64,000 nucleotides of DNA from Novosphingobium sp. Leaf2 (GCF_001421325.1 NZ_LMJY01000001.1:255501-319500); one strand, 5' to 3'. Positions 17,397-26,164 are shown, counted from the first letter of the stretch. Notes: a model not told the origin generated them from the letters alone. A program made the numbers and translations.

Positions 17397-18167
17397 ATGA
17401 ACAGCAATGGGAGGACGGGCACTGTTGCCGCACCCCCCGGGGGCGGAATGAAGGCGGGGCTGCTGCTCGCCGGCTGCGTCACCTTGCTGGCTCTGCCTAC
17501 CGCTGTGCTCGCATTCTCCACCACGTTTCGCAATGCTGCCCGCAATGCCGGGCAGATCGATTCGCTTGATCCAGAATCGCCGCCCGAATCGCTGTCGCAG
17601 GCAGTCGCGCTGCGCTCGCTGGTCAAGGACCAGGCGTTTCCCTTCACGCCGGCGGGCGCGCCCAGCCGGCTGGACCGGGCGGTGACGGTGGCGGTGCGTG
17701 TCGATCCCCAAGCCGCGCAGGCGATTATCGTGCGCGGCACCACACCCCTTGCCCAAACCGTGCCGGAAACCGGCAACCTGCGGATTTCCTCCACCGCGTT
17801 CAACCTGGGCGTCTCACGCGGGTATCAGAACTTTGCCCAGAACCTTGTGACGCCAACCCCCTCGCGGCCGATGGCGGAGGTGCCGGACCTCAAGAAATTC
17901 AACCTCGCGCCCAGCACCAGCAAGCCGGATGTCGCGCGCTTTTCGCCGCGCATTTCGGTGGACGAGAAGCGCTTGGCCGGGCGCGCGCCGCGCACGTTTG
18001 CGGCAGATGGCAGCGAAGTCGATCTGGGTGGCGCATATCGCGTGACCGACCACATCGATGTGACCGCCGGCCTGCGGTATTCGCAGGACCGCGAGCGGCT
18101 GGCGCCGTTGACCGACGGCAAGCAGGACAGCCAGGCAGTGTACGTAGGTACGCAGTTCAAGTTCTGA
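17397..18167 (+). CDS. Exported protein with barrel-like C-terminal strands, unknown function
   Basis: A 256-residue protein with a signal peptide at residues ~18-40 (MKAGLLLAGCVTLLALPTAV). The middle is low in recognisable motifs. The last ~50 residues (YRVTDHIDVTAGLRYS, then AVYVGTQFKF) look like the final beta-hairpin of an outer-membrane barrel, ending in the terminal Phe used by the BAM machinery. ATG 17397 has an AGGG site; ATG 17448, directly at the signal peptide, is an alternative. It is divergent from the DUF3576 gene and precedes phaB. Confidence 0.65.
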   Translation: MNSNGRTGTVAAPPGGGMKAGLLLAGCVTLLALPTAVLAFSTTFRNAARNAGQIDSLDPESPPESLSQAVALRSLVKDQAFPFTPAGAPSRLDRAVTVAVRVDPQAAQAIIVRGTTPLAQTVPETGNLRISSTAFNLGVSRGYQNFAQNLVTPTPSRPMAEVPDLKKFNLAPSTSKPDVARFSPRISVDEKRLAGRAPRTFAADGSEVDLGGAYRVTDHIDVTAGLRYSQDRERLAPLTDGKQDSQAVYVGTQFKF

Positions 18168-18304
18168 GCCCTGTCACGCCAACGTTGGTTTGCGCCGCGT
18201 CAACGTCTTGCGACAAATCACTTTATGTCACTGGTAGGCCTTGCCGCCATCATGTTCCTTGCATAGCCTTGGCTCCGGATGCTTAACGGTGAGAGGCTCA
18301 ACAT

Positions 18305-19027
18305 ATGGCGCGCGTTGCGATTGTTACTGGTGGAACCCGCGGGATCGGTGAGGCCGTATCGCTGGCCTTGAAGGAGCGCGGCCACCTTGTGGTTGCGAAT
18401 TATGCGGGCAACGATGAAAAGGCGCAGGCCTTCACGCAGCGCACCGGGATCTCCGCCTACAAATGGGACGTCGGCGATTTCGAAGCGACGCAGGAAAGCT
18501 GCGCGCGTATCGCCGCCGAAGTGGGGCCTATCGATATCGTCATCAACAATGCCGGCATCACCCGTGATGGTGTGCTGCACAAGATGAGTTTCGATGACTG
18601 GAACGATGTGATGCGCGTCAACCTCGGCGGCTGCTTCAACACCGCCAAGGCGACGTTCTCGGGCATGCGTGACCGCGGATGGGGTCGCATCGTCAACATC
18701 GGGTCGATCAATGGGCAGGCCGGCCAATACGGCCAGGTCAATTACGCCGCGGCCAAAAGCGGCATCCACGGCTTCACCAAAGCACTGGCGCAGGAAGGCG
18801 CGAAATACGGCGTTACCGTCAACGCCATCGCGCCCGGCTACATTGATACCGATATGGTCGCTGCCGTGCCACCGCCGGTGCTGGAGAAAATCGTCGCCAA
18901 GATCCCGGTCGGCCGCCTGGGCAACGCGTACGAGATCGCGCGTGGCTGCGCGTTCCTGTGTTCGGATAACGCCGGCTTCGTCACCGGATCGACGCTGAGC
19001 ATCAACGGCGGTCAGCACATGTATTGA
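18305..19027 (+). CDS. phaB: Acetoacetyl-CoA reductase (PhaB-type SDR)
   Basis: A 240-residue NADPH-dependent SDR that reduces acetoacetyl-CoA to (R)-3-hydroxybutyryl-CoA for polyhydroxybutyrate. It has TGGTRGIGEA, NNAGITRDG, the catalytic NIGSINGQAGQYGQVNYAAAKSG region and the PhaB-typical tail STLSINGGQHMY. The FabG paralogue would end differently and lack the QYGQVNY stretch. No phaA or phaC is adjacent. A GAGAGG ribosome site precedes ATG 18305. Confidence 0.9.
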   Translation: MARVAIVTGGTRGIGEAVSLALKERGHLVVANYAGNDEKAQAFTQRTGISAYKWDVGDFEATQESCARIAAEVGPIDIVINNAGITRDGVLHKMSFDDWNDVMRVNLGGCFNTAKATFSGMRDRGWGRIVNIGSINGQAGQYGQVNYAAAKSGIHGFTKALAQEGAKYGVTVNAIAPGYIDTDMVAAVPPPVLEKIVAKIPVGRLGNAYEIARGCAFLCSDNAGFVTGSTLSINGGQHMY

Positions 19028-19034
19028 TGCGCGG

Positions 19035-19071
19035 TGCGGCCATGAAGCGGGTAACGCCGCTCATGGCCGCA
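19035..19071. terminator. 11-bp perfect stem between convergent genes
   Basis: TGCGGCCATGA (19035-19045) and TCATGGCCGCA (19061-19071) are perfect inverted repeats across a 15-nt loop that can itself partly pair. It lies in the 72-bp gap between phaB and the converging gene at 19100, fitting a bidirectional terminator. Confidence 0.6.
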
Positions 19072-19099
19072 GCATCGCGTAACGGTCAAGGCCGATAGA

Positions 19100-19774
19100 T
19101 CAGGCCTGCACGCCCCGCAGCCGCTTGCGGAAGAGCGCCTTCACCAGCCGGTCTTCCAGCACGCGTCCGACCACGTAGAGCGCGGCGAACATTGCGGCGA
19201 AGACGTAGGCGGCGGTGGGCGAATGCTTCTTGTCCTTGCCCTTGTCCGCGTCCTTCTTCGGCTTTTCCGGTTCGGGCGCGCCAAGCGCCTTGTCGATCGG
19301 GTTAAGCTGGATGGCGGTGTCTTTCTTGGCCTTCTTGCCCTCATCCTTGGCTTCGGCCGCCGGCTTTTCGAACTTGCCCACAGTGATGGTCAGTTGCGCG
19401 AAAGCCAGGAACAGCAGCGGCGCCAGGAAGCAGAACAGCAAGGCGCGGCTTATCAGGTGGTAGCGCAGCACGGGGCCTTGCGGGCTGTGGTCCACCCGCA
19501 GCACACCGCCATCGAAAATCGACATCTTGTCCTGCGCGGCGGGGTCTTTCTTGCTGAAGACCAGCATGTCTTGCGCCTGCTCGTGCGCCGTGCCGGGCTG
19601 GAAGAACACCGGGCGCAGCTTTTCGAAAGCCTCGTCGGCGGTTTGTCCGGAGGGTAGCGGCAAGCTGCCGCGCACGTGCCAGATCCAGTCGATCAGGCGC
19701 AGGTTGATGGGTCCGCGCTTGGCCGGCGTGGCCTGCCCCGCATCATACCGCATGGTGGACGCAGAGCCGCTCAT
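19100..19774 (-). CDS. Two-TM membrane protein with charged linker, unknown function
   Basis: A 224-residue protein. An N-terminal soluble part (~1-105) contains LIDWIWHVRGSLPL and DEAFEKLRPVF. A membrane helix follows near residues 107-127 (ALLFCFLAPLLFLAFAQLTI). Then comes a long Lys/Asp/Glu-rich linker (~130-188) and a second helix (AAYVFAAMFAALYVVGRVLE). Its start overlaps the stop of the sterol desaturase gene (ATGA), so the two are co-translated and may work together. I recognise no characterised family. Confidence 0.75.
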   Translation of the reverse strand: MSGSASTMRYDAGQATPAKRGPINLRLIDWIWHVRGSLPLPSGQTADEAFEKLRPVFFQPGTAHEQAQDMLVFSKKDPAAQDKMSIFDGGVLRVDHSPQGPVLRYHLISRALLFCFLAPLLFLAFAQLTITVGKFEKPAAEAKDEGKKAKKDTAIQLNPIDKALGAPEPEKPKKDADKGKDKKHSPTAAYVFAAMFAALYVVGRVLEDRLVKALFRKRLRGVQA

Positions 19775-20766
19775 TCCGCTGGCACCGCAGTTGCGGTGGC
19801 GCTTGCCGTGCGGCCATACCGCTCGCGCAGCGTCTTCCAGCCTTCGGTGAAGGGGTAGGTCATCTGCTCGCGGATCGACATGCGGCGACCGCCTTCCATG
19901 CCCAGCAGTTCAGCCTCGCCGTCGATGCATGTGCCGAACATGCGGTCGATGAAGATATAGGTGTTTGAGTAATTGCTGCGGGTGGCTTCGAAATCCTGTG
20001 AGTGGTGGACGCTGTGATGTTCGGTGGTGTTGAACAGGAAGCGCCACCAGCGTGGGGAATTGAACCGTACGTTGATGTGCTGATAGCTGCCGACCGCCAG
20101 CCCGATCGCACCCGCCAGCAGCGCAGCGCGCGGCAGGAAGTCGAAAAACCCGCCGACGCCCAGGCCGATCAGGAACAGCTCTACCGGATTGCCCACCGCG
20201 CCTTTGTTGATGTTCAGCTGGGTGATGTAGTGGTGGACGGAGTGCGGCAGCCACAGCGGGTACCAGTTGTGCATCCCGCGATGCATCCAATATTGCCCGA
20301 AATCGAAGATGAACGAGATCATGAACGCCTGCACGAGCAGCGGCATGCCGGTGAACCAGGTAAACTTTTCCGAATGGAAATAGTTCTGAATGCCTTCGAT
20401 GATCGGGCCATCGCCGATATAGCCATCCACCATGCGCAGGATAGTGTACCCCAGCCCCACGTAGAACAGGTCGGTGACCAGTTCCTTCCACGTCAGGTTC
20501 CAGCTTTCATGGCGGGGAAAGGCCCACTCCATGATCAGCAGCAGCACCCTGAAGCCGATGCCGATGCCGATCGCGGTGGACGCCTTGGCGATGGAGTTGG
20601 GGGCATAGTACCAGAACGCGATCAGGCCGAACAGGACGGTGGGCTGGAACCAGGTAAAGAAGAACTGCTTGAACGGCCCGCCTTGCACACGGGGGATGTT
20701 CTCCCAACCCACGGTGACCGGGGACTGGGTGCCGATCATCCGGTTACCTACACGCACTCCGTTCAT
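19771..20766 (-). CDS. Sterol desaturase family protein
   Basis: A 331-residue integral membrane di-iron oxygenase with at least four hydrophobic segments. The histidine boxes are QYWMHRGMHNWYP, LPHSVHHY and TTEHHSVHHSQD, the classic HxxxH/HxxHH/HxxHH set, so the metal site looks intact. The substrate (sterol, carotenoid, hopanoid or lipid chain) cannot be told. It heads a two-gene unit with the downstream membrane protein. A promoter region with three GTAATAC-type repeats lies just upstream. Confidence 0.88.
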   Translation of the reverse strand: MNGVRVGNRMIGTQSPVTVGWENIPRVQGGPFKQFFFTWFQPTVLFGLIAFWYYAPNSIAKASTAIGIGIGFRVLLLIMEWAFPRHESWNLTWKELVTDLFYVGLGYTILRMVDGYIGDGPIIEGIQNYFHSEKFTWFTGMPLLVQAFMISFIFDFGQYWMHRGMHNWYPLWLPHSVHHYITQLNINKGAVGNPVELFLIGLGVGGFFDFLPRAALLAGAIGLAVGSYQHINVRFNSPRWWRFLFNTTEHHSVHHSQDFEATRSNYSNTYIFIDRMFGTCIDGEAELLGMEGGRRMSIREQMTYPFTEGWKTLRERYGRTASATATAVPAE

Positions 20767-21106
20767 TGCCCACGCCTCGTAATACTTGACAGCCTGATTC
20801 AGTAATACTATTTGCAGGCATGGTAATACGTGGACTTAGTGCAGTCTATGGCCAAGACTTGACGATTGGCGGCCTCTGGGTTTGAACTTGATTGTCAGCG
20901 CCAAATGTTTTGGCTTGCAGCGCCCTGACGGGGATGCCGGCAACCGGCCAGATCATGCCCACGCCGGCAAGGCTCAGCGCTTGGCATTTTCCTACATCGG
21001 CAAACGCCGCTATGTTCGCATCGGCTCTTTGCAATCGTGGTCCATGGCGCATTTCAAACAGCACGTGCGCGCGTGTATTTCATCAACAAACCTGCACAAA
21101 GCAAAG
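20767..21106. other. 340-bp intergenic region with repeated GTAATAC motif
   Basis: No convincing gene is seen. GTAATAC occurs at 20779-20785, 20802-20808 and 20823-20829, spaced 23 and 21 bp apart. A plus-strand promoter-like pair, TTGACA (20786-20791) and TATTTG (20809-20814), has 17 bp between hexamers. The minus-strand desaturase promoter must also lie here. The 20882-21148 plus-strand frame has no family resemblance and runs into the rpsI terminator, so it is not called. Confidence 0.5.
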
Positions 21107-21138
21107 AAAAAGGGCCGCGGTTGCCCGCGACCCTTTTT
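21107..21138 (-). terminator. Intrinsic terminator of rplM-rpsI
   Basis: A 9-bp G/C stem with one mismatch (21112-21120 with 21125-21133) and a TTGC loop is flanked by A5 and T5 runs, giving U-tracts in both directions. It lies 30 bp after the rpsI stop on the minus strand and could also stop plus-strand transcripts. Confidence 0.85.
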
Positions 21139-21167
21139 GGTAAACTGAAGGTACCTTGCGGCCCGTA

Positions 21168-21692
21168 TCAGCGCTTCGAGAACTGGAAGCTGCGGCGTGC
21201 CTTGGCGCGGCCGTACTTCTTACGTTCGACGACGCGCGGATCGCGGGTCAGGAAGCCGGCAGCCTTGACGGCGGCGCGCAGGGCCGGCTCGTAGCGGGTC
21301 AGCGCCTGGGCGATACCGTGCTTCACAGCGCCGGCCTGACCTGACAGACCGCCGCCTTTGACGGTGGCGATCACGTCGTACTGGTCTTCGCGGCCAGCGA
21401 CCTGGAACGTCTGGTTGATCACCAGGCGCAGGGTCGGACGGGCGAAGTACACTTCCTGGTCACGGCCATTGACGATGATCTTGCCCGAGCCGGGCTTGAT
21501 CCAGACGCGGGCTACGGCGTCCTTGCGGCGACCGGTTGCATACGCGCGGCCCTGGGCGTCGATCTGCTGCTCGCGCAGCGGCATCGTCGACACGCGCGGG
21601 GTGACGGCAGCGGTTTCGTTGTCAGCAACGGTGACGTCGCCGGTGATGTCCTTGAGGTCGGACAGGCTCTGAACGGTTTCGTTGTCGGACAT
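21168..21692 (-). CDS. rpsI: 30S ribosomal protein S9
   Basis: A 174-residue small-subunit protein whose C-terminal tail contacts P-site tRNA. The conserved S9 core starts at about residue 48 ([15 protein letters not shown]), with [19 protein letters not shown] and the ending [17 protein letters not shown]. The ~45-residue acidic N-terminal extension ([13 protein letters not shown]...) is longer than in E. coli and common in sphingomonads. The start overlaps the rplM stop by one base (TAATG). Confidence 0.97.
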   Translation of the reverse strand: MSDNETVQSLSDLKDITGDVTVADNETAAVTPRVSTMPLREQQIDAQGRAYATGRRKDAVARVWIKPGSGKIIVNGRDQEVYFARPTLRLVINQTFQVAGREDQYDVIATVKGGGLSGQAGAVKHGIAQALTRYEPALRAAVKAAGFLTRDPRVVERKKYGRAKARRSFQFSKR

Positions 21693-22171
21693 TACGCGCC
21701 CACCTTGTTCTTGCGGTTCATGGAAGCGACGTCGAGCGCTTCGGGCTGGGTACCACCATGAGGATGCTCGGTGCCGGCATACAGGTGCAGGGCACGCATC
21801 TGGTCACGGCCAAGCGGGCCGCGCGGGATCATGCGCTCAACCGCCTTTTCAAGCACGCGCTCCGGGAAACGGCCGGCCAGAACCTTGTCTGCGGTGACTT
21901 CCTTGATGCCGCCGGCATAACCGGTGTGCTTGTAATAGGTCTGCTGCTTGAGCTTGTTGCCCGTGAAGCGCACCTTTTCCGCGTTGATCACGACGACATG
22001 GTCACCGCAATCGACATGGGGGGTGAAGCTGGGCTTGTGCTTGCCGCGCAGCAGGTCGGCGATGATGACGGCGAGGCGGCCGACAACAAGCCCTTCGGCA
22101 TCGATTAGATGCCACTTCTTTTCCACCTCGGCCGGCTTGATCGACCGGGTGACCTTCGTGAGCGCCTTCAT
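21692..22171 (-). CDS. rplM: 50S ribosomal protein L13
   Basis: A 159-residue large-subunit protein. ATG 22171 gives the normal start ([21 protein letters not shown]); the open frame above it is not L13-like. Conserved blocks are [33 protein letters not shown] and [13 protein letters not shown]. It forms the usual rplM-rpsI pair. The 150 bp upstream holds the only space for its promoter before ctaA ends; TTGACT on the minus strand near 22267 is a possible -35. Confidence 0.97.
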   Translation of the reverse strand: MKALTKVTRSIKPAEVEKKWHLIDAEGLVVGRLAVIIADLLRGKHKPSFTPHVDCGDHVVVINAEKVRFTGNKLKQQTYYKHTGYAGGIKEVTADKVLAGRFPERVLEKAVERMIPRGPLGRDQMRALHLYAGTEHPHGGTQPEALDVASMNRKNKVGA

Positions 22172-22322
22172 GGCTGGTCTATCCCTATAAATTCGTGCGC
22201 CACCCGTGAGAGGAATCCCCGAGCAGCGCGGAAGCGGCCAAATCGTCGAAACGGCCTGCAAAGTCAAGCAATCCGCGGCATTTCAGAGAGGTAAAATAAT
22301 ACCGCTGCGATTCACGCCGGTG

Positions 22323-23393
22323 TCAACCGCGCCGGCCCAGGGTGTGCGCGCCCCACGCGGTCGCGGCCACCAGCAGCGCCCCGCACAGCTGGTGCGCCAC
22401 CGCGATCCACAGCGTCACCCCCGACCACACGGTAAAGATGCCCAGCAGCACTTGCGTGCCGACCGCGATGTGCGCCGCCATGGAGACGTTGCGGTGGCCC
22501 ATGGCGCGCAGCTTGCGGCCCATCACCACCAGCGCGGCGACCACCGCCCATGCCCACCAGCGATGCACGAAATGGGTGAGGTACGGGTCATTCACCAGCG
22601 CATGCAGCGGCCCGCGTGACCAGTCCACCCCGTCAGGGAAGGCGCTGCCTTGCATCAGCGGCCAGGCATCCCAGCGCAGCCAGCCGGCGCCGGCGACATA
22701 GCCCGCGCGCAGGCCCGCAACCATCGCGCCCATGAACAGCTGCACCGCCAGCATCGCCAGCACTACCGTGCCAAAGCCGGTAAGCCGCGATCGCGCCGCG
22801 CCGCGTTGCAGCGCTTTGAGGTCCAGCGCGGTCCAGACCAACCCGCCCAGCGTGAACAGCGCCGTGAGCAAGTGCGCGGCCAGGCGGAAGTGGCTCACCC
22901 GGTCCATCGCCTGCGCGCTGAGCCCGGAGGACACCATCCACCAGCCAACCACCCCTTGCAGCGCGCCCAGCGCGAGCAGGGCCAGCAAGCGCGGCTTGTA
23001 GCCGCCAGGGATGGTCCGTTTGAACCAGAACCACGCCAGCGGCACCGCGAAAGCCAAGCCGATCACGCGCCCGAGCAGCCGGTGCACCCACTCCCAAAAG
23101 AAGATGAACTTGTATTGCGCCAAGGTCATGCCGGCAGGGCCGTTGACGTCGAGATACTGGGGGATCTGCTTGTAACGGGCAAATTCGGCCTGCCACTGCG
23201 CGTCCGTCAGCGGCGGGATCACGCCGGTAATGGGTTTCCATTGGGTGATCGACAGGCCGGACTCGGTCAGCCTGGTAATGCCCCCCACCGCCACCATCAG
23301 CACCACCAGCACGGCCACGCTCAGCAGCCAGCGGATCATGGGCGCGATGTCGTCGCTGGTGCCGATGATCGGACGGCCGTCGTTCACTCTCAT
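22323..23393 (-). CDS. ctaA: Heme A synthase (COX15/CtaA type 2)
   Basis: A 356-residue inner-membrane enzyme that oxidises heme O to heme A for cytochrome c oxidase. Eight hydrophobic helices are apparent. Heme-ligand histidines lie in FFWEWVHRLLGR, FRLAAHLLTAL, THFVHRWWAW and IAVAHQLCGAL. GGITRLTESGLSITQWKPI near the N-terminus is diagnostic. ATG 23393 is preceded by GGAGAGAA at good spacing; the frame upstream is not conserved. It is divergent from the merC-like gene. Confidence 0.95.
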   Translation of the reverse strand: MRVNDGRPIIGTSDDIAPMIRWLLSVAVLVVLMVAVGGITRLTESGLSITQWKPITGVIPPLTDAQWQAEFARYKQIPQYLDVNGPAGMTLAQYKFIFFWEWVHRLLGRVIGLAFAVPLAWFWFKRTIPGGYKPRLLALLALGALQGVVGWWMVSSGLSAQAMDRVSHFRLAAHLLTALFTLGGLVWTALDLKALQRGAARSRLTGFGTVVLAMLAVQLFMGAMVAGLRAGYVAGAGWLRWDAWPLMQGSAFPDGVDWSRGPLHALVNDPYLTHFVHRWWAWAVVAALVVMGRKLRAMGHRNVSMAAHIAVGTQVLLGIFTVWSGVTLWIAVAHQLCGALLVAATAWGAHTLGRRG

Positions 23394-23506
23394 GCTGACG
23401 TTTCTCTCCTGATGCCGCTCACCAGTGCGGCGTAGCGATGGTTTTCGCAACCCTCTAGCGTCGCAAAGCGCCCGCCACCAGCAACGCTGCGGCAAAGGGT
23501 CTTGAA

Positions 23507-23522
23507 TGATGTTACAACATCA
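23507..23522. promoter_or_regulatory. Zur-box-like inverted repeat upstream of merC-like gene
   Basis: TGATGTT-AC-AACATCA at 23507-23522 has perfect 7-bp arms around a 2-nt centre. Its core ATGTTACAACAT differs by one base from the ATGTTATAACAT core of described gammaproteobacterial Zur boxes. It sits 15 bp before ATG 23538 of the MerC-like gene. A Zur-like regulator is encoded at 59055, so zinc-responsive control is plausible (inference). Confidence 0.5.
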
Positions 23523-23537
23523 CATAGATACCTTGGT

Positions 23538-23909
23538 ATGCAAGCAGCCTTCCTTTCGATTCGTGATCGCCTTGACCGCGCCGGGATCATCCTGAGCGGC
23601 CTTTGCGCCGTGCACTGCATCCTGGGCGTCGTTCTGGTGGGCGTTCTGGGGCTGGGCGGAGAGGCGCTGCTGTCGCCCGCTATCCATCGCGTCGGGCTGG
23701 GCTTGGCGCTTGGCGTCGGCCTTCTGTCGCTGGGCCTCGGTGTGCGCCGTCATGGCCGGATCGCGCCGCTTATCATCGGCGGGGCGGGGTTGTCGCTTAT
23801 GGCCGGGGCCTTGCTGGTGGGCCATGGAACGCCCGAAGCCGTGCTGACGATCATGGGCGTGAGCCTGGTGGCGCTGGGCCATATCCGGAACGTGCACGCC
23901 GCACACTGA
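23538..23909 (+). CDS. MerC domain membrane protein
   Basis: A 123-residue protein with four hydrophobic helices and the MerC-type motif SGLCAVHCI in the first, carrying two cysteines. MerC proteins move mercuric ions in mercury-resistance operons; chromosomal orphans like this one may carry other soft or transition metals. No other mer gene is nearby. The start could also be TTG 23502, but that would place the Zur-like box inside the coding region; 23538 has a weak ribosome site, so the start is uncertain. Confidence 0.8.
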   Translation: MQAAFLSIRDRLDRAGIILSGLCAVHCILGVVLVGVLGLGGEALLSPAIHRVGLGLALGVGLLSLGLGVRRHGRIAPLIIGGAGLSLMAGALLVGHGTPEAVLTIMGVSLVALGHIRNVHAAH

Positions 23910-23972
23910 ACATGCGTCAGCCATCACGCCGGGATACCTTGCGCTCCCTGCGCTGAACGCTATCTGCGGCTG

Positions 23973-24185
23973 ATGACTGCGCAACTTCTGCTTACCGTCA
24001 ACGGCGAACCACGCCGCATCGCGCCCGGATCGAGCATTGCCGATCTGGTGACGGGGCTGGGCCTCGACCCGCAAAAGGTGGCGGTGGAGCGCAACGGCGA
24101 AATCGCCCCGCGTTCCCAGCTTGCCCACACCATTTTGGACAGTGGCGATACCTTGGAGATCGTGCACTTCGTGGGCGGTGGATGA
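23973..24185 (+). CDS. thiS: Sulfur carrier protein ThiS
   Basis: A 70-residue ubiquitin-fold protein ending in the Gly-Gly tail (EIVHFVGGG) that is thiocarboxylated to donate sulphur to the thiamine thiazole. The line [18 protein letters not shown] and [14 protein letters not shown] are standard ThiS features. It precedes thiG by 52 bp, so the two form the thiazole-synthesis unit. No THI-box (TPP riboswitch) is visible in the 63 bp upstream. Confidence 0.95.
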   Translation: MTAQLLLTVNGEPRRIAPGSSIADLVTGLGLDPQKVAVERNGEIAPRSQLAHTILDSGDTLEIVHFVGGG

Positions 24186-24237
24186 TTTTGCCGCGTTCCA
24201 GCCCTGATCGTTTACGCTCCCCGAAAGGACGCGAACT

Positions 24238-25035
24238 GTGACCGAGAACCCGACTACCCTTGCCACGCCCGACACTTGGACAGTGGCCGGGCGCACGTTC
24301 ACCTCCCGGCTGATCGTGGGAACGGGCAAGTACAAGGACTTCGCCCAGAATGCGGCGGCGCTGGAGGCATCCGGCGCTGAAATCGTGACCGTTGCCGTTC
24401 GGCGGGTCAACGTCTCCGACCCAAACGCGCCGATGCTCACCGATTTCATCGATCCGCGCCAGGTGACCTATCTGCCCAACACCGCCGGGTGCTTCAACGC
24501 CGAGGACGCGATCCGCACCCTGCGTCTGGCGCGCGAGGCTGGTGGCTGGGATCTGGTGAAGCTGGAAGTGCTGGGCGAAGCGCGCACGCTTTACCCAGAC
24601 ATGCGCGAAACCCTGAAGGCGACCGAGATCCTTGCGCGCGAGGGCTTCCTGCCGATGGTCTACTGCGTCGATGATCCCATTGCCGCCAAACAGCTGGAAG
24701 ACGCAGGCGCGGTGGCGATCATGCCGCTAGGCGCGCCGATCGGTTCCGGGCTTGGCATCCAGAACCGGGTGACGATCCGCCTCATCGTGGAAGGTGCCAA
24801 GGTGCCGGTGCTGGTGGATGCGGGCGTGGGTACCGCGTCAGACGCAGCCGTGGCCATGGAACTGGGATGTGACGGGGTATTGATGAACACTGCCATTGCC
24901 GAAGCGAAAGACCCGATCCGCATGGCCCGGGCGATGCGTCTGGCGGTGGAAGCGGGCCGGCACGCGTACCTTTCGGGCCGCATGGCGACGCGCCGGTATG
25001 CCGATCCGTCCAGCCCCCTGGCCGGACTGATCTGA
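24238..25035 (+). CDS. thiG: Thiazole synthase ThiG
   Basis: A 265-residue TIM-barrel enzyme that joins deoxyxylulose 5-phosphate, dehydroglycine and ThiS-borne sulphur into the thiazole phosphate. Conserved blocks are [30 protein letters not shown], the active-site lysine region [24 protein letters not shown] and [28 protein letters not shown]. The start is GTG 24238 behind AAAGGA. The dxs gene that makes its sugar substrate is also in this window (59629). Confidence 0.97.
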   Translation: MTENPTTLATPDTWTVAGRTFTSRLIVGTGKYKDFAQNAAALEASGAEIVTVAVRRVNVSDPNAPMLTDFIDPRQVTYLPNTAGCFNAEDAIRTLRLAREAGGWDLVKLEVLGEARTLYPDMRETLKATEILAREGFLPMVYCVDDPIAAKQLEDAGAVAIMPLGAPIGSGLGIQNRVTIRLIVEGAKVPVLVDAGVGTASDAAVAMELGCDGVLMNTAIAEAKDPIRMARAMRLAVEAGRHAYLSGRMATRRYADPSSPLAGLI

Positions 25036-25045
25036 TCGCGCCCGC

Positions 25046-26164
25046 TTAGGCGGCGACCGCATGGGGTTCAGGTTCGGGGGCGGACCGGGCGTTGCGGGCC
25101 GTGGTGACCATTTGCTGCACGAAGGCGATCTTGGTTACGACGGCGTTCGATAGGCGGAACGGATAGAGATCCGGCTGGCCCATGGACCGGTTGATGGCGT
25201 TCATGGCGAACGCCAGTGGCCCCATTGCGTCGGCCAGAGCCCGGGCGTCGGCGGTGTAGGGATCGAAGGCGGAATGTTCCGCAAGCCCTTCATCCTGGCC
25301 CGGCATCGTCGCCAGTGACAAATCGAAGCCGCCGGCCGTGGCCAGCACGTCCACCATGTGCAGATAATGCGCGAAAGTTTCGGCGAAATCCTCCCACGGG
25401 TGCATGGTGGCGTAATAGCTGACGAAATCGTCGGTCCAGATCTTGGACCCATCGTCGGAATAGTGGGACTGCAGGGCCTGCTGGTAATCCTCGCGCTCGT
25501 CACCGAAGACCGCGCGGAACGCGTCCAGCTGGGCGGGATCGTTTTCGATCAGCCGAGACCAGTAGTGATGGCCCACTTCGTGCCGGAAATGCCCCAGCAG
25601 CGTGCGGTAGGGTTCGCGCATGGCCAGGCGGATGCGTTCGCGCTGCGCATCGTCCGCCTCGATCAGGTTGAGCGTGATGATCCCGCCATCGTGGCCGGTG
25701 TAAATCTTGGGATTGCCGTCTTGCTCAGCCTGCGCATCATACAGAAAGTCGAATGCCAGGCCCTGCACGCCAGCGCCTTCCTGCGCCTTGGTCTCACGCG
25801 GGAGGCCCAGCCGGATGAGGGAGTAGAACAGCCGGCGCTTGGCCGCTTCGATCTTGGCCCAGCGCACCGGTACCGACGGCTCGGACAAGTCGGGGATGGT
25901 GCGGTTATGGCGGCAGGCCTGGCACAACGGCGTGGCACTGGCAGCGTCCACCAGCCAGTTGCAGATCTGGAAGTCGTTATTGTTGGCGCACACCACCACA
26001 TCGGCGGTGTGGCCCGCGCGGTCCCGCCATACGGTGGCTGCATCGGCCAGGAAGCGGAACGCATCGATGGCGGGATCGAAGCCGACGGTGGCGTTGCAGC
26101 CGGGACAGACCCGGACCTCGAAATGGTTCAGGCGGCTGCAATTGGGGCAAGGAAACGCACGCAT
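25046..26164 (-). CDS. Putative zinc-binding metallopeptidase with N-terminal zinc ribbon
   Basis: A 372-residue protein. It begins with a zinc ribbon (CPNC near residue 6 and CPGC near 22) and has another Cys pair (CQAC). The catalytic signature is HEVGHHYW around residue 200, followed by the downstream PWEDFAETFAHYLH helix that supplies another ligand. This layout matches the bacterial putative zinc-binding metallopeptidase family often annotated from DUF2248-type proteins. Its substrate is unknown. ATG 26164 is used; a TTG at 26194 would add ten residues. It converges on thiG. Confidence 0.85.
   Translation of the reverse strand: MRAFPCPNCSRLNHFEVRVCPGCNATVGFDPAIDAFRFLADAATVWRDRAGHTADVVVCANNNDFQICNWLVDAASATPLCQACRHNRTIPDLSEPSVPVRWAKIEAAKRRLFYSLIRLGLPRETKAQEGAGVQGLAFDFLYDAQAEQDGNPKIYTGHDGGIITLNLIEADDAQRERIRLAMREPYRTLLGHFRHEVGHHYWSRLIENDPAQLDAFRAVFGDEREDYQQALQSHYSDDGSKIWTDDFVSYYATMHPWEDFAETFAHYLHMVDVLATAGGFDLSLATMPGQDEGLAEHSAFDPYTADARALADAMGPLAFAMNAINRSMGQPDLYPFRLSNAVVTKIAFVQQMVTTARNARSAPEPEPHAVAA

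Noticed and set aside
20882..21148. An 88-codon plus-strand frame in the 20.8-21.1 kb gap
   Set aside because: No family resemblance; it runs through the rpsI terminator hairpin.
23910..23972. Possible TPP riboswitch before thiS
   Set aside because: The 63-bp leader is too short and lacks the CUGAGA and other THI-box elements.
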